Source: Eubacterium sp. (GTDB lineage: Bacteria; Bacillota; Clostridia; Lachnospirales; Lachnospiraceae). From it: a DNA stretch of 6,135 nucleotides. Where the stretch lies: contig JAILSA010000065.1 in the NCBI GenBank assembly GCA_024697885.1, positions 1 to 6,135 on the forward strand, in the 5' to 3' direction. The position numbers and the translations under genes were made by a program. The notes below the pieces were generated by a model, which was not told the DNA's origin, searched no databases, and worked only from the letters and a program-made list of their open reading frames with translations. Below, one piece after another: positions 1-5,902 of this stretch (the stretch's first letter is position 1; each line of letters begins with the position of its first letter).

Positions 1-1
1 G

Positions 2-535
2 GTGGTCTGCGACGGCCGCCTGGCCGCCGAGGTAGCCATGAATTTTCTCCTGGAAAAAGGCCACAAAAAAATCGCCTATATCGGCGACTGTTCCTATGAG
101 AGCAGGTATGTGGGCTACTGCGAGACCCTGATACAAAACCATATTCCTATGGACTACGAGCTCATTAAGCAGACGGATCAGACCAGGGAAACGGCCATCC
201 CCGCCTTCCAAAGCCTCTTGGAGGAGAAAAAAAATGAGGAGGCAGATTTTACCGCCATCCTCTGTGCCAACGACATCACCGCCGTCTCTGCTCTTGAAAT
301 CCTGGCCAAGGAAAAAAAGAAGGTGCGGGACTCCATCTCCATTATATCCATAGACAATGTAGAAGAGGCTCAGAACACCAAGCCCCTCCTCACAACTGTC
401 AATATTCCTATGGACGAAATGGTCCACATGGCCATTCTCCTTCTACGGGACCGGATCAGCCTGGGCCACAGGGAAATCATGAAAATAGAATTCCCCTGCC
501 GGGTGGTAGAAAGAGAAAGTGTTCACTCACTATAA
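2..535 (+). CDS. LacI/GalR-family transcriptional regulator, C-terminal part (5' end outside window)
   Basis: This is the effector-binding half of a LacI/GalR-type DNA-binding regulator. The visible 177 residues correspond to roughly the last half of a protein usually near 330-340 residues, so the helix-turn-helix DNA-binding domain lies upstream of the window. The GTG at position 2 is simply the first in-frame codon seen and is not a start. Family marks include an early LLEKGHKKIAYIG stretch (the family's GH-.-IA-.-IG strand), ILCANDITAVSALEIL (the AND-x-A motif near residue 88), SIISIDN, LLTTVNIPMDEM and the closing FPCRVVERESV, which match the family order through to a natural C-terminus. 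The periplasmic-binding-protein-like fold would bind a sugar or related effector, but its identity cannot be read here. The gene ends 2 bp before the convergent prepilin gene, and I see no terminator between them. Family assignment is firm; target and ligand are unknown. Confidence 0.93.
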   Translation: MVCDGRLAAEVAMNFLLEKGHKKIAYIGDCSYESRYVGYCETLIQNHIPMDYELIKQTDQTRETAIPAFQSLLEEKKNEEADFTAILCANDITAVSALEILAKEKKKVRDSISIISIDNVEEAQNTKPLLTTVNIPMDEMVHMAILLLRDRISLGHREIMKIEFPCRVVERESVHSL

Positions 536-537
536 AA

Positions 538-1203
538 TTAATCATCTGACCAGTTTACCATGCTGTTCCAAGCCGCAGATATGTTACTGGACTGGGAGTC
601 ACAGAGGAAAATAGTCTGGACAAAAACCTTCTTGCCGTCAATCTCCAGGTAAGGAGTACTCTTTTGGCTCTTTAAGTCTATGGCCCCGTACTCCCAACTC
701 TCTCCGTTGAAGAAAATAGGGGCATCACTTGTGGTCTTTTGATATACGGCTCCGTACACGGTCCAGGCCCTCTTTTTGTCTGCCTCTGTCACCGTAATTC
801 CCACATTTCTAGTGCCTGTGGCATAGACTCCGTAATGGCCCACCAACATTACAAGGTTGGCTGGGGCATCGCTAGGAACTAAACTGGCTGACTCTGTAAA
901 ATCTGCCAGTTGGAAAAACTTCTTTCTCCAGGGATTGTACCAGGTAAAACTGGTTTTATTTTGCTCCGGAGAAGCCACATTGCCATTGTGCTGAACTGCA
1001 GGGGGCTGGCCCTTGCCGTAACACTCTGTCAACATTGCCTGCATGGAGGTCACACAGTCCTTGGCCTTCAAAATGTCCTGGGACCTGCGGGACCTGTCTA
1101 TATAACCCAAAAGGGCTGGCACCAAAATAGCTGCCAATATAGCTAAAATTACAATTGCAACAATTAATTCCACCAGGGTAAAACCCTTATTATCTTTTTT
1201 CAT
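538..1203 (-). CDS. Type IV pilin-like prepilin (class III signal peptide)
   Basis: This encodes a 221-residue exported protein with a textbook prepilin leader: a short charged MKKDNKG followed by FTLVE and an uninterrupted hydrophobic helix (residues 8-28). Prepilin peptidase would cut between Gly7 and Phe8, leaving Glu at mature position 5. The remaining ~190 residues form an aromatic-rich, soluble-looking domain that I do not recognise; it has Cys residues near 50, 61 and 207. Members of this class assemble into type IV pili, pseudopili or competence filaments, but no assembly ATPase, inner-membrane platform or prepilin peptidase gene is in the window. The start is ATG 1203 because an AGAGGGG purine run (1212-1218) precedes it; an in-frame ATG at 1227 would add eight residues but has no Shine-Dalgarno. 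The gene follows the phosphodiesterase gene by 64 nt on the same strand and may be its operon partner. Function as major pilin, minor pilin or other filament subunit is open. Confidence 0.88.
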   Translation of the reverse strand: MKKDNKGFTLVELIVAIVILAILAAILVPALLGYIDRSRRSQDILKAKDCVTSMQAMLTECYGKGQPPAVQHNGNVASPEQNKTSFTWYNPWRKKFFQLADFTESASLVPSDAPANLVMLVGHYGVYATGTRNVGITVTEADKKRAWTVYGAVYQKTTSDAPIFFNGESWEYGAIDLKSQKSTPYLEIDGKKVFVQTIFLCDSQSSNISAAWNSMVNWSDD

Positions 1204-1225
1204 TGGCTCATCCCCTCTCTTTTTC

Positions 1226-1238
1226 ATACACTGTGTAT
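1226..1238. repeat. 13-bp perfect inverted repeat in the prepilin leader
   Basis: ATACAC-T-GTGTAT is a perfect 6-1-6 dyad in the 64-nt gap between the phosphodiesterase stop and the prepilin ATG, about 8 nt upstream of the AGAGGGG ribosome binding site. It could be an operator or a small RNA hairpin affecting prepilin expression. It could also be chance, since a 6-bp arm is short and the gap is AT-rich. No convincing -35/-10 pair was found beside it. Confidence 0.3.
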
Positions 1239-1267
1239 ATCGGCAAAAAAGGCATTTTGCTAAAGAT

Positions 1268-2749
1268 TTAAGGGACCAAGTCCTCGTCTGAGGAGACTAC
1301 ATCCACTCCCCATTCTGCCACATACTGGTACATTTTCACCAGGTCTGGCACAATCCAGACATTGGCAGTTAAGCCCTGCTGATGCAAAAACTCCACATCC
1401 TCCTTGGTGATTCCCGTGTGCTTGCATCCAATCTGGGCCCTCAATTCCACGCAGGACTCAAGGACCTCATCTGTGGCCTCCCAGACCAGGTATTCCATAT
1501 TGACCTTGTCTCCCCCCACATCTGTGAGTTTGCGTATTTCCTGAAGATTTGCCAGGTCGAAGGAGATAAAGTAAATCTGGCTCAAATCTCCCACAGTCTC
1601 CTTGGCTTCCTTTAGGAGTTTTTCCAAAAGTTCTGGAGAAATTCCCTTGTCCTTGATTTCAATAACCAGCCTCTTGTCCTTGTATTTTTCCTGACCAAAA
1701 AGCTGCAGGACCTGGGTCAGGGATGGGATGTGCTCATTTGGATAGGCCTCTAGAGCAGCTTCAATTCCCTTGGTAATTTTAAGCGTCTGAACTTCTTCTA
1801 GGGTCAATTCCCCCACCACTTTGTCGCTATCGGTATACTCAGACAGGGTCTCGTTGTGAAGAACTGCATACTCCTGATCCTTAGTCAGGTAAATATCGAT
1901 TTCTACGCCGTCAAAACTATCTAGACCTAGTTCTATGGAAGACAGGGTATTTTCCGGCGCCTTAAGCCTGTGGCCCCGGTGCCCCACATTGACAAAGTCC
2001 ATCTGGTCTGGGTCCACTACCTTTACCGGGTAGACAAGTTTCAGGTTCCCCTCCTTGTCAGTGCAGGTCACCTGGGTTTGACCTCCTGTCAGGGCCAAGG
2101 CCTGGCCCTTCTGGTCTAGCTGAAGAACGGAAGAGTCTTCCACTTCAAAGCTGTATTCTCCGGCGCCCTCAGGCAGATTTTTCACCTTAAAAGAGAAGGC
2201 TTGTCCCTTCAGGCAGTAAGCCACTCCATCCCGGTCCATGCAGTAAATGGTCTCCTGTTCTATGGACAAGGCAGGGGTCGGACTCGGTGTGGCTGCCTTT
2301 GGACTCGCTGTGACCACTTTTGGACTCGCTGTGGCCACTTTTGGACTCGCTGTAGCCTTCCTGCTAGCCTTCGTCTTACTGGCTGGCTTTTTTACCTTGC
2401 AGGTGTAGTAGAGCTTTTTCTTGCCTTTCACTCCCTTTTTCACATAGGAAATTGTCAGGCGAATCTTGGCCTTTCCGGCCTTTTTGCCCTTCACAAGACC
2501 CTTTTTGGTCACTGTGGCCACCTTCTTGTTCAGGGACTTGTAGGTGATTTTTTTCACCTTTAGGCCAGAGGCCTTGGCCAATTTTAACCGTCTCTTTTTT
2601 CCCACATAGAGAACTTTTTTGCTTGTTTTTAGGCGGAACAAGCCTTCTGATGTCGCTTTTTTGGCCGCCCTGATCTCCTGACTATTTCCTCCCATAAAGC
2701 AAGTTAAAAGAAGGCTTACGGCCAGAATAAAACTAATTTTCTTTTTCAT
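1268..2749 (-). CDS. Secreted glycerophosphodiester phosphodiesterase with N-terminal Ig-like domains
   Basis: This encodes a 493-residue protein predicted to hydrolyse glycerophosphodiesters to glycerol 3-phosphate plus an alcohol, outside the membrane. Order of parts: a signal peptide (MKKK then a hydrophobic core, residues ~1-28); a very lysine-rich bacterial Ig-like (BIG2-type) domain at ~38-118 with NKKVATV and KGLVKGKKAGKAKI; a Ser/Pro/Ala/Thr linker at ~122-161 with heptad repeats such as ATASPKV; a second, less clear Ig-like region at ~163-246; and the GDPD catalytic domain at ~252-493. Catalytic marks are GHRGHR (His257), APENT (Glu266), VEIDIYL (Glu283, Asp285), VLHNETL (His298, with Asn where Asp is common) and LVIEIKD (Glu364), so the enzyme looks intact. 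The start is ATG 2749, with AAGGAG 8 nt upstream; the GTG at 2758 falls within that site. It lies 23 nt after the cysteine synthase gene, so co-transcription is likely. The basic, Ig-domain half probably holds it at the cell surface or on wall polymers (inference). Confidence 0.9.
   Translation of the reverse strand: MKKKISFILAVSLLLTCFMGGNSQEIRAAKKATSEGLFRLKTSKKVLYVGKKRRLKLAKASGLKVKKITYKSLNKKVATVTKKGLVKGKKAGKAKIRLTISYVKKGVKGKKKLYYTCKVKKPASKTKASRKATASPKVATASPKVVTASPKAATPSPTPALSIEQETIYCMDRDGVAYCLKGQAFSFKVKNLPEGAGEYSFEVEDSSVLQLDQKGQALALTGGQTQVTCTDKEGNLKLVYPVKVVDPDQMDFVNVGHRGHRLKAPENTLSSIELGLDSFDGVEIDIYLTKDQEYAVLHNETLSEYTDSDKVVGELTLEEVQTLKITKGIEAALEAYPNEHIPSLTQVLQLFGQEKYKDKRLVIEIKDKGISPELLEKLLKEAKETVGDLSQIYFISFDLANLQEIRKLTDVGGDKVNMEYLVWEATDEVLESCVELRAQIGCKHTGITKEDVEFLHQQGLTANVWIVPDLVKMYQYVAEWGVDVVSSDEDLVP
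2280..2363 (-). repeat. 21-bp in-frame tandem repeat, about four copies, in the phosphodiesterase linker
   Basis: On the + strand, units begin GGACTCGSTGT at 2280, 2301, 2322 and 2343. The middle two differ at one base (GGACTCGCTGTGACCAC and GGACTCGCTGTGGCCAC), and the outer two are more diverged. Each unit encodes seven residues of the type ATASPKV. The unit is a whole number of codons, so copy changes lengthen or shorten the linker between the Ig-like domain and the rest of the protein without breaking the frame. Confidence 0.9.
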
Positions 2750-2757
2750 TTTTCCCA

Positions 2758-2763
2758 CTCCTT
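2758..2763 (-). promoter_or_regulatory. Ribosome binding site that fixes the phosphodiesterase start
   Basis: AAGGAG on the - strand sits 8 nt before ATG 2749. The in-frame GTG at 2756-2758 overlaps this site and so cannot be served by it, which settles the start at the ATG and removes three residues from the longest open frame. Confidence 0.85.
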
Positions 2764-2772
2764 ACGCCAGTA

Positions 2773-3705
2773 TTAGTCATTTTCAAAAAGAGGTGTCGAA
2801 AAGTACCTCTCAGCTGTGTCTGGCAAAACTGTCACTACTGTTTTTCCCTTGCCCAATTTCTTGGCCAGTTTCAGGGCTGCTGCCACATTGGTTCCGGAAC
2901 TGATGCCGCACATAATTCCCTCCTTGCGGGCTAAGTCCTTGGCGGTCTGAATTGCTTCCTCGTCTGTAACAATGTAGATTTCATCATAGATTTTTTGATT
3001 GAGATTCTTTGGGATAATTCCGTCGCCGATTCCCATCTGCAGGTGGGTGCCAATGTCTCCCCCTGCCAAAATCGCCGCATTCTCCGGCTCCACTGCCCAG
3101 ATCTCAATGTCCGGGTACTGGGCCTTCAGCGTCTCGCCGATGCCGCTGATGGTTCCGCCGGTACCGATACCAGAGCAAAAACCGTGGATCGGACCTGCCA
3201 CCTGCTCAAGAATTTCTAAGCCCGTGTGGTGCTTGTGAACCCTTGGGTTGGCAGGATTTTCAAACTGCTGAGGAATGTAAACTCTCGGATCCTCCTCTGC
3301 CATGTTCAGGGCAGTCTGCAGACACTCATCCATACACTCTCCTATATCTCCCTTGTCGTGAACCAAAATCACCTTGGCCCCGTAGTGCTGGACCAAAAGT
3401 CTTCTCTCCTCGCTGACACTGTCGGGCATAATAATCCTGGTCTCAAAACCCATAACGGCGCCAATAAGGGCCAGGCCGATTCCCTGGTTGCCACTGGTGG
3501 GCTCCACAATAATGGTATCCTCCTGAATTTTTCCCTCCTTAATGGCATAGCGAATCATATTATAGGCGGTTCGGGTCTTAATGGACCCGCCCACATTGAG
3601 TCCCTCATACTTGACCAAGACCTCCGCCGCATCCTCGCTGTTCATGCGATTGAGGCGGATTATAGGGGTGTGTCCGATGTATTCCAAAACATTATCACAA
3701 ATCAT
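2773..3705 (-). CDS. cysK: Cysteine synthase / O-acetylserine sulfhydrylase family PLP enzyme
   Basis: This is a 310-residue fold-type II pyridoxal-phosphate enzyme. By family it makes L-cysteine from O-acetylserine and sulfide in the cytoplasm. Visible marks: GGSIKTR with the PLP-binding Lys43; PTSGNQG at 69-75 (substrate/carboxylate loop); QQFENPANP at 146-154; the phosphate-cradling GTGGT at 181-185; GISSGTN at 267-273, whose serine contacts the PLP ring nitrogen; and LPDTAERYFSTPLF near the C-terminus. Length matches CysK/CysM. Two conserved loops differ from the usual forms: SGNQ in place of SGNT, and KTR in place of KDR after the lysine, so a related activity (another acceptor, or another beta-replacement) cannot be excluded. 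ATG 3705 is 2 nt from the upstream nudC-like stop codon. Its purine-rich site AAGGAAGGAA lies in the end of that gene, which suggests translational coupling. No serine acetyltransferase gene is in the window. Confidence 0.88.
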   Translation of the reverse strand: MICDNVLEYIGHTPIIRLNRMNSEDAAEVLVKYEGLNVGGSIKTRTAYNMIRYAIKEGKIQEDTIIVEPTSGNQGIGLALIGAVMGFETRIIMPDSVSEERRLLVQHYGAKVILVHDKGDIGECMDECLQTALNMAEEDPRVYIPQQFENPANPRVHKHHTGLEILEQVAGPIHGFCSGIGTGGTISGIGETLKAQYPDIEIWAVEPENAAILAGGDIGTHLQMGIGDGIIPKNLNQKIYDEIYIVTDEEAIQTAKDLARKEGIMCGISSGTNVAAALKLAKKLGKGKTVVTVLPDTAERYFSTPLFEND

Positions 3706-3707
3706 TT

Positions 3708-4523
3708 TTACAAATTTCCTTCCTTAAATTTTCTCATCATTTCATTGGTCAGGCTCAGGTTGTTGGGCTGGAGTTCTACATCCTCTCTCCTGACCCACTG
3801 GGCGTAGCGAAGCTCCCTCTCGTCCATGTGAATCTGGTCGTCTCCGTCCACCTGACAGACAAAGCCCGCCAAAATATCCTGAGCCAGGCCCCAGGGCTGG
3901 GACTTATAATAACGGATATTTTTTACCTTGAGGCCCGTCTCCTCCATAACCTCTCGCTCCACGGTCTCCTCCAGGGTCTCACCAATTTCCGTAAAGCCGG
4001 CCACCAGGGCATTGTAGCCAATCCCCCTCTGGTACTTGGTCAGAAGAATATAATCTCCCTTGGTCACCGCCACAATCACCGCCGGATTAATGCGGGGATA
4101 GACCACATGACCACAGGTCGGGCAGACAAGGGACCTCTCCTTCTTGCCAAGGTCAAGTCTCTGACCGCAGGCTCCACAAAAGCGGTTGTCCCGGTACCAC
4201 TTCCAGAGATGGTAGGCGGTGAAAATGGCAAAAATTTCCTTGCCCTCCACCTGGTCTCTGAGCTCTCTGGGGGACCAGTAGGCAAAGTCCTCCCTCTCCT
4301 TGTCAAGCTCCCGCCTGGCCATAAAATATTTCTTGTCATCCAGGGCAAAAAGGTAGACCATATTGCCCTTCTCCTGTCCCACCTGGGGATAGGTCACCTG
4401 CCCGTCCACAACAGAGACATAGACCTTGCCCTCTTCATTGTAAAAGAGGAGGTAATCCTGAGGACTGGCTTTGGCCACCTGATATTCGTTGTGTAATTTG
4501 CTGGGAAAAATATCTTGTATCAT
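3708..4523 (-). CDS. nudC: NudC-like NADH pyrophosphatase / NAD-cap hydrolase (Nudix, zinc ribbon)
   Basis: This 271-residue Nudix hydrolase is expected to cleave the pyrophosphate of NADH and related dinucleotides, and in studied relatives to remove NAD caps from RNA. Order of parts: an N-terminal domain (~1-110) seen in NudC proteins; a zinc ribbon with CGAC and CPTC (Cys116, 119, 134, 137); and the Nudix domain with a complete box starting at Gly176 and including Glu182, REVMEETGL (190-198). The NudC signature downstream is only half kept: SQPW (208-211) is present, but the following residues are GLAQD rather than the usual PFPxS. The start ATG 4523 has AAGGAG 6 nt upstream (4530-4535). 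It appears to be the first gene of the run leading into cysK, 2 nt later. Family placement is strong; exact substrate preference is uncertain because of the altered signature. Confidence 0.9.
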   Translation of the reverse strand: MIQDIFPSKLHNEYQVAKASPQDYLLFYNEEGKVYVSVVDGQVTYPQVGQEKGNMVYLFALDDKKYFMARRELDKEREDFAYWSPRELRDQVEGKEIFAIFTAYHLWKWYRDNRFCGACGQRLDLGKKERSLVCPTCGHVVYPRINPAVIVAVTKGDYILLTKYQRGIGYNALVAGFTEIGETLEETVEREVMEETGLKVKNIRYYKSQPWGLAQDILAGFVCQVDGDDQIHMDERELRYAQWVRREDVELQPNNLSLTNEMMRKFKEGNL

Positions 4524-4554
4524 CTTTTTCTCCTTGATTTTATCCTATTTCTCA

Positions 4555-4563
4555 ATTCTACCA
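4555..4563 (-). promoter_or_regulatory. Possible extended -10 promoter of the nudC-cysK run
   Basis: Read on the - strand, TGGTAGAAT fits an extended -10 (TG-n then TAGAAT, five of six matches to TATAAT). It lies about 20 nt upstream of the nudC-like Shine-Dalgarno and just downstream of the terminator of the preceding gene, where a new promoter is expected. No good -35 hexamer is visible at 16-18 nt, which an extended -10 can tolerate. This is inference from position and sequence. Confidence 0.4.
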
Positions 4564-4583
4564 CATTACAGGAAAAAAAGCAT

Positions 4584-4629
4584 AAAAAAAGTCCTCCCCA
4601 GCCAAGCTTTTTCCCGGCCGGGAGGACTT
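4584..4629 (-). terminator. Intrinsic terminator of the CobW-family gene
   Basis: On the - strand, AAGTCCTCCC (4620-4629) pairs perfectly over 10 bp with GGGAGGACTT (4589-4598). A GGC/GCC pairing can form inside the 21-nt loop. The run of T continues to 4584, giving seven Ts, with the last stem bases part of the run. It starts about 14 nt after the stop codon of the CobW-family gene and separates it from the nudC-like gene. Confidence 0.88.
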
Positions 4630-4642
4630 AGGTCCCCACCTT

Positions 4643-5746
4643 CTATTCTACACACTCATAAAGGAGGTCCAAAATTTCCTTTTTCTCATAATCTTTTCCA
4701 ATGAAGACCACCTGGTTACAGCGGTCTCCGTAGTGGCTGTCCCAGTCATCTGTAATGTCTGGATAGTCCTGTAATACAGCTTCTAACTCCTCCTTTGGCC
4801 AAGCGGCAATCCAAGGAGACAACTCTGTAATCGAAGCATTTCTTCCCGCCTGCTCAAAGAGCTGGACATGGTCCCAGTCATCGGAAAACCAGATGTAGCC
4901 CTTGCTTCGAATCAGGCTCTCTGGGTATTCCTCTAGGAGGTGGTTAAATGCCTGTCTGTTAAAAGGCCTATTTTCCTCGAAGACAAAGGAAGAAATACCA
5001 TACTCATCCACACAGGCCTTTTCGTCCTCATGTTCACACTGATTCAGGGCCTTTTGCACACTGCTGTAGGCCTCCACCTCTTCAAAATCAAAGTCCTCTC
5101 CTCCCAAGATCAATTCCAAGTCCACCTGGCTGTGGTCGGCCAAAACCATCTGAGCCTCCTGCTGAATTTGCCTGAGACCCACCTTTACCTCTTCTAGTTG
5201 ATCCTCATTTAGAAGGTCCTTCTTGTTCAAAATCATGAGGTTGCAAAATTCAATCTGGTCCATAATCAAGTTAATAATATCCCCGTCATCCCCCTGGGCC
5301 CCTGAGGATAACTGATGCAAAAACTCCCTGTAAATTCGGTCCACATCCACCACAGAAACTACCTTTTTCAGATAGAGTCTGGTGTCCGGTGTCATCTCCT
5401 CGTAGTTGACAAAAGCGCCGGCAATGGCCGATGGCTCACTGATTCCAGAGGCCTCCACAAAGACTGCCTCAATAGAAGTGTCCTTGGAAATTCTCTCCAG
5501 TTCTCCCATAAATTCATCCCTCAAAGTGCAGCAGATACACCCATTTTGCATCTCCACCATCTCCGCCTGCAGAAGCTGGTTGTCTGTCTGGTGAAGCAGG
5601 TCTGCATCGATATTAACGGCCCCCATATCGTTGACAATCAGGGCCACCTTTCTCTCTTCCTGTCTCAAAATATTTTGCATGAGGGTGGTTTTACCCGAGC
5701 CCAAATATCCAGTTATAATTACAATAGGGACTTGTCTCTTTGACAT
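4643..5746 (-). CDS. CobW/G3E-family GTPase, probable zinc metallochaperone
   Basis: This is a 367-residue cytosolic P-loop GTPase of the COG0523 (CobW/YciC/ZNG1-like) group, whose members use GTP to deliver metal, often zinc, to client proteins. Visible motifs: Walker A GYLGSGKT (13-20), the group's metal-binding GCICC (Cys70, 72, 73), VEASGISEP (98-106), and the guanine-specificity NKKD (174-177). A variable acidic stretch (~236-249) with Cys and His, CEHEDEKAC, could bind metal. The C-terminal CobW_C domain covers ~250-365, including SKGYIWF (281-287) and YGDRCNQVVFIG (339-350). ATG 5746 has AAAGGAG 7 nt upstream (5754-5760). The gene has its own promoter with two dyads and its own terminator, and follows a Fur-family regulator gene. 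That context favours metal-responsive control, zinc being the best guess. Cobalamin or nitrile-hydratase roles are known for some relatives, but no such genes are here. Confidence 0.92.
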   Translation of the reverse strand: MSKRQVPIVIITGYLGSGKTTLMQNILRQEERKVALIVNDMGAVNIDADLLHQTDNQLLQAEMVEMQNGCICCTLRDEFMGELERISKDTSIEAVFVEASGISEPSAIAGAFVNYEEMTPDTRLYLKKVVSVVDVDRIYREFLHQLSSGAQGDDGDIINLIMDQIEFCNLMILNKKDLLNEDQLEEVKVGLRQIQQEAQMVLADHSQVDLELILGGEDFDFEEVEAYSSVQKALNQCEHEDEKACVDEYGISSFVFEENRPFNRQAFNHLLEEYPESLIRSKGYIWFSDDWDHVQLFEQAGRNASITELSPWIAAWPKEELEAVLQDYPDITDDWDSHYGDRCNQVVFIGKDYEKKEILDLLYECVE

Positions 5747-5775
5747 TTTCTTACTCCTTTACTTGTCTGGTTTTT

Positions 5776-5790
5776 TGCAACATTGTTGCA
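5776..5790. promoter_or_regulatory. Putative Fur-family (Zur-like) operator, downstream copy
   Basis: TGCAACA-T-TGTTGCA is a perfect 7-1-7 inverted repeat. It starts 4 bp downstream of the -10 of the CobW-family promoter and covers the expected transcription start, so a bound repressor would block initiation. The 7-1-7 form is typical of Fur-superfamily operators, and the neighbouring gene encodes such a protein. The specific link to that regulator is inference. Confidence 0.65.
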
Positions 5791-5794
5791 TTTT

Positions 5795-5823
5795 ATTATA
5801 GGAAGGGACTCTGTCCTTGTCAA
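5795..5823 (-). promoter_or_regulatory. Consensus sigma-A promoter of the CobW-family gene
   Basis: On the - strand the -35 is TTGACA (5818-5823) and the -10 is TATAAT (5795-5800), with a 17-nt spacer: a full consensus match at ideal spacing. The start of transcription should fall near 5788, giving a leader of about 42 nt to ATG 5746. Such a strong core promoter normally needs repression, consistent with the dyads on either side. Confidence 0.9.
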
Positions 5824-5831
5824 GGAAAATT

Positions 5832-5846
5832 TGCAAATCAGTTGCA
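5832..5846. promoter_or_regulatory. Putative Fur-family (Zur-like) operator, upstream copy
   Basis: TGCAAAT-C-AGTTGCA is a second 15-bp dyad with six of seven arm positions paired. It shares TGCAA...TTGCA with the copy at 5776 and lies 8 bp upstream of the -35. The two centres are 56 bp apart, roughly five helical turns, and the dyads bracket the core promoter. Confidence 0.55.
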
Positions 5847-5856
5847 TTTTCCCCAC

Positions 5857-5894
5857 AAAAAAAATTGCCGCCCAGATTTTTCTGAGCAGCAATT
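5857..5894 (-). terminator. Intrinsic terminator of the Fur-family gene
   Basis: On the - strand, AATTGCTGCTCAGA (5881-5894) pairs with TCTGGGCGGCAATT (5863-5876) over 14 positions, including two G-U pairs, around an AAAA loop. Eight Ts on that strand (5857-5864) follow or close the stem. It begins 8 nt after the stop codon of the Fur-family gene, ending that transcript before the CobW-family promoter. Confidence 0.92.
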
Positions 5895-5902
5895 CTAATC
5901 TC

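Noticed and set aside
1204..1227. ATG 1227 as the start of the prepilin
   Set aside because: No ribosome binding site precedes it and it lies on the edge of the dyad, while ATG 1203 has a purine-rich site and gives a normal short prepilin leader.
1243..1260. Hairpin GCAAAA/TTTTGC as a terminator of the phosphodiesterase gene
   Set aside because: The stem is six bp and mostly A-T, and no T run follows it on the - strand.
2280..2363. CRISPR-like array
   Set aside because: The 21-bp units are directly abutting with no spacers and encode an in-frame Ser/Pro linker.
2696..2710. Lipoprotein signal (LLTC) in the phosphodiesterase signal peptide
   Set aside because: Thr directly before the Cys is a poor lipobox residue; an ordinary signal peptidase cut near residue 28 is at least as likely, so no lipoprotein call is made.
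2750..2758. GTG at 2758 as the start of the phosphodiesterase
   Set aside because: It overlaps the AAGGAG Shine-Dalgarno that is ideally spaced for ATG 2749, and the signal peptide begins naturally with MKKK at that ATG.
4076..4348. 90-codon open frame on the - strand inside the nudC-like gene
   Set aside because: It overlaps the zinc-ribbon and Nudix-bearing gene in another frame, and its Arg/Pro-rich translation resembles no family; it is a shadow of the real frame.
3226..4496. Long + strand open frames opposite cysK and the nudC-like gene
   Set aside because: They lie antisense to well-supported genes, lack ribosome binding sites I can recognise, and their translations show no domain or motif.
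5815..5825. CCTTG-T-CAAGG palindrome over the -35 as a third operator
   Set aside because: It does not share the TGCAA/TTGCA arms and half of it is just the -35 consensus; likely chance.
5747..5902. Riboswitch or small RNA between the Fur-family and CobW-family genes
   Set aside because: The leader is only about 42 nt; the 156-bp gap is fully explained by a terminator, a promoter, two dyads and a ribosome binding site.
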